NCBI GenBank assembly: GCA_016190245.1
Contig: JACPQY010000078.1
Span: 1 to 64,000, forward strand
Direction: 5' to 3'
From: Nitrospirota bacterium
GTDB lineage: Bacteria > JACPQY01
Length of the DNA: 64,000 bases
Each line of letters begins with the position of its first letter. Position 1 is the first letter of the stretch. A model generated the notes under the pieces. It had not been told where the DNA came from. It saw only the letters and a list, made by a program, of their open reading frames with translations, and made no database searches. The position numbers were made by a program, and so were the translations under genes. Of this stretch, positions 18,646 through 26,959 are shown piece by piece.

Positions 18646-20643
18646 CTAGCGCAGTTTGAGGATGAGAAGCCCGAGGAGCGTCACCGACACGTAGAGAACG
18701 TAGAGCTGCAGCCGGCCGTGCTGAAAGCCTTTCAAGCGGCTGAAGAGTGCCAGGGCGCCTTGAAAGAGCGGGGCGTAGGCCTCTTCGGTGCAGACATCGG
18801 GCGTGTGACTCGAAAACGCGGCGGTGGGTCGGGGGAAGAGGCCCTCCGGACGGCCACCGTGCGCCCGGGTCCGGAGGAAACCCCCGAAAAAGTGCGTCAA
18901 GGGTTGAGCGAACGAGGAAGCGGTGTATTGCATCCGCGGGGTGGGCTTGGCGTAGCCGCAATCCCACGTGACGGCGCCGCGCACGGGTCGTCCCCTGAGG
19001 ACGAGGAATCGCACACCGGCGAGCAGGAGCAGCAGCCCAAGTAGGATGAAGGAAGCCACGGAGATGGAGCGCGCAATGCCCTCCAAGCCGGACACTGCCG
19101 AGGAGGGCTGAGCGAAAGTAGAGGTGATCTGCTCCACCACCGGGGCCACAAGCCCGACCGCGACCGGCGCGGCGAGCCCGATGGCGAGGCACGCCCCCGA
19201 TAGGATGAACATCGGAGCCTGCATCCACGTCCCCGCTTCTTTCGGAGGCTCGGCGGCTGCAGAACGCGGGGAGCCGAGAAAGACGACGCCGAACGCCTTG
19301 GCGAAGCATGCGCAGGCGAGGCCGCCGATGATCCCGAGACTCGCGAGCACCACGGCCGAGGCGACCGGCCAAGGGAGGCCGTCCACCATGCCGCGCAAGG
19401 CGCCGTAGTAGATCAACGCTTCGCTCACGAAACCGTTGAGCGGTGGCAGGCCGCAGATCGCGATGCTTCCCACGAGAAACGAGAAACCTGTCCGCGGCAT
19501 CGGCTTGAGAAGCCCTCCCAGACGATCGATGTCGCGGGTGGCGGTGGATTGGACCGCGGCGCCCGCCGCGAGGAAGAGGAGCCCTTTGAAGATCGCGTGG
19601 TTGAGAATGTGCAGGAGCCCGCCCGCGAAGCCGGCGGCGGCCAGGAGCGGCCGCTCCGTCGCGATCCCCATCAGGCCCAGCCCCAATCCGAGCGCGATGA
19701 TGCCGATGTTCTCGATGCTGTGGTAGGCGAGGAGCCTTTTCAGATCGTGCTGCGCCAGGGCAAATAGAACCCCGAGCACGCCGGACGTGGCGCCGAGCGC
19801 GAGGAGCGCCCAGGCCCAGGACGGATCGGGAGGACCGAGGAAAAGCATGACGCGGAGCAACCCGTACAGTCCCGTCTTGATCATCACGCCGGACATCAGC
19901 GCGGAGACGTGACTCGGCGCGGCCGGATGCGCTTCCGGGAGCCACACATGCAGGGGCATGAACCCCGCCTTCGCTCCGAACCCGACCAGGGCCAGCACGA
20001 AGAGTGCGGAAGGATGTGCCCATCGCCCGGCGAGGCCGATCCAGGCGTCGAAATCGGTGGAGCCGGATTCCCTCCCCATGAGAAGGAAGAGGACGAGGAC
20101 GAACGCCGCCCCGGCCTGGCTGGCTACGAGGTAGATCCATCCCGCGCGACGCACGGATTCCTTCTCGCTCTCCGACGTGACCAGGAAGAAGGAGGTGAGC
20201 GCCATGACCTCCCACGCCAGCAGGAAGAGCAGTGCATTTTGCGCCACGACCACGAGGGCCATGCTCAGGACCAACGCGCTGAAAAGGAATTCGCGTGCGC
20301 CGGTTCTCCCGTGGGTGTGTTCCCGCCGGCTGTAGTCGAGACTGTAGAGGGCGGAGACCGCGCTCAAACCCAGGATCCCGAGCAGGAACCACGCCGAGAG
20401 GGCGTCCAGTCCGATCGATAACCGTCCGAACGGCATGGCCCAGTCCGTCTCGGCGGAGATCGGCCCCCCCCCGAGAAGAATCGCGATGGCCGGCAGGATG
20501 CCGAGGAGGCTCCCAGCCACGACGCTCGCCGCTCCAAGGCGCCGTGCGGCGCCGGGCGTGCGGACGAGCAGGCAAGCCGCGCCGCCCGAAAGGATCACGA
20601 ACATCCCCGCGAGGAGGAGAAAGAGAAGGAGGATTTCCGGCAT
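18646..20643 (-). CDS. HyfB/NuoL-like proton-conducting membrane subunit
   Basis: GFGAKAGFMPLHVWLPEAHPAAPSHVSALMSGVMIKTGLYGLLR; LKRLLAYHSIENIGIIALGLGLG. Confidence 0.9.
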   Translation of the reverse strand: MPEILLLFLLLAGMFVILSGGAACLLVRTPGAARRLGAASVVAGSLLGILPAIAILLGGGPISAETDWAMPFGRLSIGLDALSAWFLLGILGLSAVSALYSLDYSRREHTHGRTGAREFLFSALVLSMALVVVAQNALLFLLAWEVMALTSFFLVTSESEKESVRRAGWIYLVASQAGAAFVLVLFLLMGRESGSTDFDAWIGLAGRWAHPSALFVLALVGFGAKAGFMPLHVWLPEAHPAAPSHVSALMSGVMIKTGLYGLLRVMLFLGPPDPSWAWALLALGATSGVLGVLFALAQHDLKRLLAYHSIENIGIIALGLGLGLMGIATERPLLAAAGFAGGLLHILNHAIFKGLLFLAAGAAVQSTATRDIDRLGGLLKPMPRTGFSFLVGSIAICGLPPLNGFVSEALIYYGALRGMVDGLPWPVASAVVLASLGIIGGLACACFAKAFGVVFLGSPRSAAAEPPKEAGTWMQAPMFILSGACLAIGLAAPVAVGLVAPVVEQITSTFAQPSSAVSGLEGIARSISVASFILLGLLLLLAGVRFLVLRGRPVRGAVTWDCGYAKPTPRMQYTASSFAQPLTHFFGGFLRTRAHGGRPEGLFPRPTAAFSSHTPDVCTEEAYAPLFQGALALFSRLKGFQHGRLQLYVLYVSVTLLGLLILKLR

Positions 20644-20677
20644 GGGTGGCGTGTCTCTTCCTTGAAGTCGAGTGGGA

Positions 20678-21025
20678 TCAGACGCGCCCGAGATCCCTGA
20701 GGAGGCTCTCGCTCTCGCGGAGCTTCTTGCGCAGGATCTCGGCGATCGGCCGCAGGACTCTGAAGATGTCCCGATCCTTGATGGCGTAGAAGACGTTGGC
20801 CTTGGCCTGGCGCGAGGTCAGGATGCCGGCCTGGCGGAGCACCGCCAGGTGCTTGGACAGGCCGGATTGCTCCACGCCCAGGACCTCGACCATCCGGCCG
20901 ACGGAGGCCTCCCTCTGTTTCAGATGCTCGATGACCGCCAAGCGGACGGGATGCGCCAGCGCCCCGAGGAAATTGGCCTTGATCTTGAACACGAGGTTGG
21001 CTCCGAGGTGTCTCCTCTTGGTCAT
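20678..21025 (-). CDS. ArsR-family winged-helix regulator (cysteine-free)
   Basis: ALAHPVRLAVIEHLKQREASVGRMVEVLGVEQSGLSKHLAVLRQAGILTSRQAKANVFYAI; 34 bp upstream of hyfB-like gene. Confidence 0.88.
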   Translation of the reverse strand: MTKRRHLGANLVFKIKANFLGALAHPVRLAVIEHLKQREASVGRMVEVLGVEQSGLSKHLAVLRQAGILTSRQAKANVFYAIKDRDIFRVLRPIAEILRKKLRESESLLRDLGRV

Positions 21026-21059
21026 ATGCTCATAGGATCATTTGTTCCGAGCGGTCCTC

Positions 21060-21087
21060 TTTATACCCGCGACCGTCCCCCTGTCAA
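21060..21087 (-). promoter_or_regulatory. Sigma70-type promoter TTGACA-16-TATAAA upstream of arsR/Ehr operon
   Basis: Minus strand TTGACA (21087-21082), 16-nt spacer, TATAAA (21065-21060). Confidence 0.7.
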
Positions 21088-21190
21088 GCGCAGGTCGCCT
21101 CTGGAGTTTGCTGAGTTCCTCTCGCAGCGGAGGTCGCACGAAACTCCTCCCCTTTGTGTGGAAAGGCCGGGTGGGGTAGAGATAGCCCAC

Positions 21191-22939
21191 GTGAAAGTCC
21201 TGACGAATGCCGTCGTCCGTACGATGGACGACTCCAATCGAGTGGCTTCTGCGGTGGCCTACGATGGGCCTCGGCTCGTGGCCGTCGGCCCGACGCAGGA
21301 GGTGCGTCGACTTGCTGGGCCCGGAGCCGAGGTGCGTGACCTCGCAGGCCGCACCGTGGTGCCCGGGTTCATCGATTCGCACCATCACCTTTCCATTGCC
21401 TTGATCTACGGAGGCGGGGTGGATTGCCGTCCCGAGGCCGCGCCGTCGATCGACGTCCTCCTCACCCGACTCGCCGAGGCGGAGAAACGCCTGCCACCGG
21501 GCGCGTGGCTTGTGGGGACGGGACACGACGAATGGAAGATTCGGGAACGGTGTCACCCCACCCGAGACGAGCTGGATTCGGTGTCCGCCCGGCGACCGAT
21601 TCTCCTCATCCACGGGACGTGGCACGAGGTGGTGGCGAACTCCGCGGCGCTGGCGGCGGCGGGGATCGATGAGCGAACGCCGGAGCCTCCGTCCGGGGTG
21701 TTCAGCCGCGATCGCCGCGGCCGGCTGAACGGGCATCTCGCCGAGATGGCCGGCACCCTCGTCGAGCCGCTTGCGCGCGCGGATGCGATCGCCCGCGATC
21801 CGCATGGCCTTGCGAACCGGCTCGGCGCCTACGAGGACGTGCTCTTCTCGCTCGGGATCACCCGGATCTGCGATGCGACCGTTCCACCTTCGATCGCTGA
21901 ACTCTACGCCGGCGCGCGCTGTGAGGGGAAACTCCGAATCCCCGTGGTCATGATGCCGATCGGCGAGAGGGGGCTGTTCGCTCATCCCGAGGATCGCCTG
22001 GAAGGGCCACCAACGGGGGAGGGGCCCGAGGAGCTTCGCTTCGGGCCGATGAAACTCTTCTTCGATGGGGGCACGCAGTGTGCGCTCTGCTTGAGTTTCT
22101 CCGATCTCGCCCTGAGCCTTGGCCCCGTTCTGCGCCTGGTTGCGACTCGTGGTCTTTCGTCGGGTTTGGATCTGCTTCGGCAGGTCAGGCCCTCACTCGG
22201 GCGGGATCTGCGGATTCGATCGGGCGTGCGTTACTACGACGTGCGTCAGGGGCGGGACTTCGTGCGACGTGCGGTCGAGCGGGGTTTTGCGACCGCGATT
22301 CATGCGATCGGCAATGAGGCGGTGGGGTGGGCGATCGATGTCTTGGGCGCGGCGCGAGCGGCTCACGTGCGACAGCCTCCTCCCAGAATTGAACATGGGA
22401 TGATCCTGGGGCGGGCCGAGGCCCGGCGGGCGGCCGATCAGGGAATCATGTTCGTTCCGCAGCCCTACTTTCTGGTGCAGCTCGGAGACGCCCTGTCGCA
22501 CGTTCCCCTCCCGCCAAGGCTCAAGCTGTTCCCCCTTCGCACTCTGGTCGAGGAAGGCGTCGAATTAGCTGGGAGCTCGGATGGCCCGGCCGGATTCGAC
22601 CCGATCGCCGCCCTTCGAGCGGCCGTCACGCGCAGGGCAGCCGACGGGACGCCGATCTCACCGGAGGAAGCCATCGAGCCGGAGGATGTCCTGCGAATGT
22701 ACACGCGAGGCTCGGCTCGGGCCTGCGGGTGTTGGGATGTGACCGGCAGTCTCGAAGCCGGGAAACGGGCGGACCTGGTCGTGCTCTCGGACGACCCCTG
22801 TCGCGCAGGTTCTACTGACTGGGATTGTCTGCGCGTGGTCGAGACGATCTTGGCCGGTCGGACGGTTTTTCGCCGGGAGAGTGTCGTCGATCGGACGGAG
22901 GTGCTGAGGCTTCTGGATTGCGTCGCTCCAAGGGTGTAA
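21191..22939 (+). CDS. Amidohydrolase family 3 (YtcJ-like)
   Basis: VVPGFIDSHHHLSIALIYGGG...FFDGGTQCALCLSF...AIHAIGNEAVGWAID...GSSDGPAGFDPIAALRAAVTR; GTG start. Confidence 0.82.
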   Translation: MKVLTNAVVRTMDDSNRVASAVAYDGPRLVAVGPTQEVRRLAGPGAEVRDLAGRTVVPGFIDSHHHLSIALIYGGGVDCRPEAAPSIDVLLTRLAEAEKRLPPGAWLVGTGHDEWKIRERCHPTRDELDSVSARRPILLIHGTWHEVVANSAALAAAGIDERTPEPPSGVFSRDRRGRLNGHLAEMAGTLVEPLARADAIARDPHGLANRLGAYEDVLFSLGITRICDATVPPSIAELYAGARCEGKLRIPVVMMPIGERGLFAHPEDRLEGPPTGEGPEELRFGPMKLFFDGGTQCALCLSFSDLALSLGPVLRLVATRGLSSGLDLLRQVRPSLGRDLRIRSGVRYYDVRQGRDFVRRAVERGFATAIHAIGNEAVGWAIDVLGAARAAHVRQPPPRIEHGMILGRAEARRAADQGIMFVPQPYFLVQLGDALSHVPLPPRLKLFPLRTLVEEGVELAGSSDGPAGFDPIAALRAAVTRRAADGTPISPEEAIEPEDVLRMYTRGSARACGCWDVTGSLEAGKRADLVVLSDDPCRAGSTDWDCLRVVETILAGRTVFRRESVVDRTEVLRLLDCVAPRV

Positions 22940-22997
22940 AAGGGCGCTCGACAACGGCCGGACGAATGCCGTCCGGCTCGACGACAGGGGGTGAGCG

Positions 22998-23345
22998 ATG
23001 AAAACGGTGCTGCTCTTGGTGGCCTCGAACGTGTTCATGACCACGGCATGGTACGGCCACCTTCGTTTCAAGTCGGCCGCGCTGTGGAGCGTGGTCCTCA
23101 TAAGCTGGCTGATCGCGCTGCCCGAGTACGCCCTCCAAGTGCCGGCCAACCGGATCGGCCACGGCACCTTCACCGCGCCTCAGCTCAAGATCATCCAGGA
23201 GGTCGTGTCCATCTCGGTTTTCATCGTCTTCTGCCTGACCTACCTGCGCGAACCGATCCGCTGGAACTACCTCGTCTCGTTCGGGCTCATCGTTGCGGCC
23301 GTTGTCTTCGCCCTCTGGGACAGACCGGGACTGCTGCTGAGGTAG
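22998..23345 (+). CDS. DMT family protein (DUF486)
   Basis: VASNVFMTTAWYGHLRFKSAALWSVVLISWLIALPEYALQVPANRIGHGTFTAPQLKIIQEV. Confidence 0.88.
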   Translation: MKTVLLLVASNVFMTTAWYGHLRFKSAALWSVVLISWLIALPEYALQVPANRIGHGTFTAPQLKIIQEVVSISVFIVFCLTYLREPIRWNYLVSFGLIVAAVVFALWDRPGLLLR

Positions 23346-23447
23346 GAACGCCGGTTCGGGAGTCTTCGGTTTGGGAGAGGTATCTCGCTGCGCGAGTGCG
23401 CTGGGCTGTGTTTGAAAACCCTTCGCCGACCACCACAATTTTTGCAG

Positions 23448-23643
23448 GGGAGGGTGCTTGCACCCTCCCTCCCATAGGGCGGGTCCACCTGTCCGCCGTG
23501 GCGGAAGGACCCGCCCCTACCACGGTCATTGCCCTGCCATCCTGGCAGGGCCACATTGCGTGGTACCTGGCCTTCCTGGGCCAAGGTACGAAGAACCGCC
23601 CTGGCCATGGTGGATCCCATCATAGGTCCCTCTCAGAGAGGGG
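23448..23643. repeat. Cluster of intergenic perfect palindromes/hairpins
   Basis: GGGAGGGTGC-TT-GCACCCTCCC (23448-23469); GGGCGGGTCC/GGACCCGCCC (23477-23486/23507-23516) enclosing TCCGCC-GT-GGCGGA; CCCTGCCA-TCC-TGGCAGGG (23532-23550); CCCTCTC-A-GAGAGGG (23628-23642). Confidence 0.7.
23588..23618. repeat. 31-nt dispersed repeat, copy 2
   Basis: 28/31 identical to 91-121. Confidence 0.6.
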
Positions 23644-24795
23644 CTAGAACCAGCGGCGGAGCCAGTTCTTTTCGAAAAGGACCTTCGAAACGTGCCAGCG
23701 CCAACTCGGGGGACGCATTCTCACATCGGGGGCCGGTTCGGCGTAGAAATTCCCCGCCCCGTAGCCCGCTTTCCCATCGCCTGTTTCGATGAAGCACTCG
23801 CCGTGACCGTCGAATGAGGCCGATCGGCCCTTGCCCGTGATCGCGAGGGCGATGTTGCAGGCGACCGCTTCGGCCTGGGTGTGCGCAAAGACTCCGGCCT
23901 TGGGGAGAGGCTTTCCCATCTTGAGCGGGATGCCGGTCACGTCGCCGATGGCGAAAACGCGGTCGAAGCGTGTGGCCATGCTGTTCCGGTCCACGTCCAC
24001 GTACTTGCCCTCGGCGGCAAGTCCCGCTTCGCGGATCACGCGCGGCGCCCGGTGGGGCGGGACGTAGGCGAGAAGATCGAACGGGACCTCGGCGCCGTTC
24101 TTGAACCTGAGTTTTCGGGATGCCGTATCGACTTCGCTCATTTGGTGCTCCGGGTGGTAGGTGATCCCCTTGGCCTCGACCATCTGTCGCACCGCTCTTG
24201 AGATCTCGGGACCGGCCACGCCCATCGGTGCCGGTTCGGCTGCGTAGAGGTCGAGTTGAGTGCGCTCGCGGATCCGGCGCTTCCGGCAGTACGCCTCGAT
24301 CAGCATCGCCGCCTCGTAGGGGGCGGCCGGGCATTTGTACGGTTGGCCGGCCGTGAGGATCACCAGCCGCCCGCCGGTGAAGGAGGCGAGGGCGTCGCGG
24401 AGCGTTGTTGCGCCCGGCAGGGTGTAGAAATTGTGGCCCGCCGCGGTCAGGCCCGGCACAAGCTCCGGCGCGAGCTCGGCGCCGAGGGCCACGATGAGAA
24501 AGTCGCCCGACAGGAGCCGACCGCCCACCGTGGCTGTCCGGCGGGCAGGATCGAGGCTCTCGATCTCGCCCACGACGACTTCGATTCCCTTCCTTCCGAG
24601 GCGGGACAGCGGTCGAGAGATCTTCTCCGGAGTCCGAGCACCCGTCATGAGCCAGAGGAGCGAGGGCGCGAACAGGTAGGAAGATTCGCGGTCCACCACC
24701 ACGACGCGGTTTTCCCTCGGGAGTCGTTTCCGAACTTCGTTCGCGGCCACCAGTCCGCCGACGCCGGCACCGAGGATGAGGACGGTCTGCCCCAC
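23644..24795 (-). CDS. FAD-dependent oxidoreductase, sulfide:quinone oxidoreductase-like
   Basis: VLILGAGVGGLVAANEVRKRL...VFAIGDVTGIPLKMGKPLPKAGVFAHTQAEAVACNIA; GTG start at 24793-24795. Confidence 0.82.
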   Translation of the reverse strand: MGQTVLILGAGVGGLVAANEVRKRLPRENRVVVVDRESSYLFAPSLLWLMTGARTPEKISRPLSRLGRKGIEVVVGEIESLDPARRTATVGGRLLSGDFLIVALGAELAPELVPGLTAAGHNFYTLPGATTLRDALASFTGGRLVILTAGQPYKCPAAPYEAAMLIEAYCRKRRIRERTQLDLYAAEPAPMGVAGPEISRAVRQMVEAKGITYHPEHQMSEVDTASRKLRFKNGAEVPFDLLAYVPPHRAPRVIREAGLAAEGKYVDVDRNSMATRFDRVFAIGDVTGIPLKMGKPLPKAGVFAHTQAEAVACNIALAITGKGRSASFDGHGECFIETGDGKAGYGAGNFYAEPAPDVRMRPPSWRWHVSKVLFEKNWLRRWF

Positions 24796-24806
24796 GCGCC
24801 GGCCCC

Positions 24807-25157
24807 TCAAAACGTGAAGACCTTGTCGGCATCGAGCGACCACGTGGTCCACTCGTCGAGCGAGCTGCGTCGCGCGCCCTCGACCAGTTCGCTTTCCGAG
24901 ATGCCGCGCGCATCCATGCAGGTGCCGCAGACGCCGATCGATCCGCCGCGCCGCGCGACTGAAGAGAGCATGCTCTGGATATTGTAGTAGCCCTGAGGAA
25001 CCTTTTGCCCGGCCTTGGCGCACGCGGCGGCATCGCCGACAAGAAAGACCTTCACTTCCACCCCTTCGCGTTTCGCCAAGGATCCGGCGAGGCGGAGGCC
25101 GTTGTAGGATCGCTCGGTGCCGTAGGGGGCGTCGTTCAGGGTCATGAGAACCTTCAA
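24807..25157 (-). CDS. DsrE/DsrF-like family protein
   Basis: LKVLMTLNDAPYGTERSYNGLRLA...VFLVGDAAACAK...GVCGTCMDARG; probable TTG start overlapping upstream stop. Confidence 0.85.
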   Translation of the reverse strand: MKVLMTLNDAPYGTERSYNGLRLAGSLAKREGVEVKVFLVGDAAACAKAGQKVPQGYYNIQSMLSSVARRGGSIGVCGTCMDARGISESELVEGARRSSLDEWTTWSLDADKVFTF

Positions 25158-25834
25158 GTGCCCCCTCCTTCCAGCCCGACCGCGACCGGGAGCCCCGCCG
25201 CGCGCCACTCGGGGAACCCGTCTTCGAGGCGCCGGGCCCTGAATCCGCGTTTGCGGAGGGTTTCAACCGCGCGGAGGGCGAGGAGGCAGTAGGGGCCGCG
25301 ACAGTACGCGACGATTTCCTTTCTGCGCGGAAGTCCTGCCAGACGCCGCGCCAGTTCGGAGAGGGGGATGGAGACCGCTCCACGGATGTGCCCTGCAGCA
25401 AACTCGTCCACCGGCCGCACGTCGAGCACAACGACCTCGCCGAGGCGGACGCGGCGGAGCAGGTCGCGTTGCGTGACCGGTTCGAGTGAATCGCGCTCGT
25501 GGAGGTAGGATTGCACGAGGCGGTCCACGTCGGCGATCCTCCTTTGGGCAAGGGCACGAATCGCTCGGGAAAGCTCGTAGATATCGGCGCCGGCCAGACG
25601 GTAGCGGACGTGGAGGCCGTCCCGTCGCGTTTCCACGAGCCGCGCGTCGTGCAGAGCCCGGAGGTGGTGGGAGGTATTGGCGACGGACATGCCCGATTCG
25701 GCCGCCAGGGCCTCCACCGGCCGCTCCCCCTGGGCCAGGAGGTCGATCAATTCGAGGCGGGGCGGGCTGGAGAGGGCCTTGCCGATCCGGGCGCAATGCT
25801 CGTGGACACGTTGGGTCAGGCTGCGATTCGTCAT
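25154..25834 (-). CDS. ArsR-family HTH regulator fused to a rhodanese domain
   Basis: LSSPPRLELIDLLAQGERPVEALAAESGMSVANTSHHLRALHDARLV + rhodanese LDVRPVDEFAAGHIRGAVSIP...VAYCRGPYCLLAL. Confidence 0.92.
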   Translation of the reverse strand: MTNRSLTQRVHEHCARIGKALSSPPRLELIDLLAQGERPVEALAAESGMSVANTSHHLRALHDARLVETRRDGLHVRYRLAGADIYELSRAIRALAQRRIADVDRLVQSYLHERDSLEPVTQRDLLRRVRLGEVVVLDVRPVDEFAAGHIRGAVSIPLSELARRLAGLPRRKEIVAYCRGPYCLLALRAVETLRKRGFRARRLEDGFPEWRAAGLPVAVGLEGGGT

Positions 25835-25844
25835 GTTTGTCCTG

Positions 25845-25897
25845 TATTCAAGTAATCAAACATCTATTTGAATATCTCAGCGCTGCCAGGTTGTCAA
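25845..25897 (-). promoter_or_regulatory. Promoter and ArsR-type operator of the sulfur cassette
   Basis: Dyad TATTCAA (25845-25851)...TTGAATA (25868-25874); minus-strand -35 TTGACA (25897-25892), 17-nt spacer, -10 TATTCA (25874-25869). Confidence 0.7.
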
Positions 25898-25960
25898 GCC
25901 CCCGGCGCCGGGGCACGGATTCCCCGACTTGCGTTGGAGGGTCCCTTTCGAGATGGCTTC

Positions 25961-26053
25961 TCCGCCGGCCGGCGGATCGCCATGACGGCTTTCTCTTGTC
26001 ATCGCGAGTCCGCCACAGGCGGAAAGGGGCAGCCTATCCGCCCACTGGCGGAT
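25961..26053. repeat. Three TCCGCC(N)GGCGGA palindromes in one intergenic region
   Basis: TCCGCC-GGCC-GGCGGA (25961-25976), TCCGCC-ACA-GGCGGA (26009-26023), ATCCGCC-CACT-GGCGGAT (26036-26053). Confidence 0.7.
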
Positions 26054-26092
26054 GGCGATCTCGCCTCGGGGGATTCCTTCCGCGATGCGCGG

Positions 26093-26959
26093 TCAGCGGG
26101 GAGCGTTCAGTGCTCGCAGGAGTACGCGCCTCATCACTCCCAGGGGGGGCGGACGGCGCGTCCAGATGCGGTAGGACCGTGCGGCCTGGTGGAGGAACAT
26201 GGCCCAGCCGCCGAGCGTGGCGCGCCCGGCGCGGCGCGCGGCGCGCAGGAAAGGTGTCTCGAAAGGGCGGTAGACGATGTCCGTGACAAGGGCGCGGGGA
26301 GGGAGGAGATCGAAGGGGAAGGGGAGGCGCGACCGTCCGTCCAGTCCCACGGAGGTCGTCTGCACAACCAGATCGGACTCGTGTGCGTATCGGCCGAGGT
26401 GCTCCGCGACCAGGGCATCGCTCTCCCACGCCGTGTCGGGATGGGCTGCGCGGAGTCTCCGCACGAGGCGGTGAGCGCGCGAGGGTGTCCGATTGAGGAC
26501 CACGCTTCGGCCCGCCCCCGCTTGAGCGAGGGCATGGGCGATCCCCAGAGCCGCGCCGCCCGCCCCAAGGATCAAGATCGTCCGCCCGCGCGGATCCCAT
26601 CGTGACTCCGCGCGCAAGGCGTCCACAAAGCCCGCGCCGTCCGTGTTGTGGCCCTCGAGACCGGCGCGACTGACGCGCAGGCAGTTCGCCGCTCGCGTCA
26701 CCTCCACGTCCCTCGATGCGCGCGCGAGAAGGGGGACGACGGTCTCTTTGTGGGGGACGGTCACGTTCAGCCCCACCGCCCCCGTGGACGGCAGGATCCG
26801 CAGGAAGGGGCGCACCAGCCTCTGCGGGAGGTCGATCTTGAGGTAGATCCACGGGATCGTGTCATGGCGAAAGGCGGTGTTTTGAATCAGGGGCGAGAGC
26901 GAATGCGCCACGGGATGGCCGACGAGCCACACCGTGCCGCGTACCGGCCGCTCAGGCAT
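26093..26959 (-). CDS. aroE: Shikimate dehydrogenase
   Basis: WLVGHPVAHSLSPLIQNTAF...GLNVTVPHKETVVPL...GHNTDGAGFVDAL...ILGAGGAALGIAHAL. Confidence 0.94.
   Translation of the reverse strand: MPERPVRGTVWLVGHPVAHSLSPLIQNTAFRHDTIPWIYLKIDLPQRLVRPFLRILPSTGAVGLNVTVPHKETVVPLLARASRDVEVTRAANCLRVSRAGLEGHNTDGAGFVDALRAESRWDPRGRTILILGAGGAALGIAHALAQAGAGRSVVLNRTPSRAHRLVRRLRAAHPDTAWESDALVAEHLGRYAHESDLVVQTTSVGLDGRSRLPFPFDLLPPRALVTDIVYRPFETPFLRAARRAGRATLGGWAMFLHQAARSYRIWTRRPPPLGVMRRVLLRALNAPR

Noticed and set aside
18581-20575. 664-aa minus-strand ORF in the hyfB region
   Set aside because: Alternate-frame translation of the hyfB-like gene; Arg/Pro-rich, no family resemblance
13269-20643. Functional group-4 [NiFe] hydrogenase / formate hydrogenlyase
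   Set aside because: Large subunit lacks both CxxC ligand motifs; no hyp maturation genes or formate dehydrogenase in the window
23440-23645. CRISPR array
   Set aside because: Palindromes differ from each other and are not regularly spaced identical repeats
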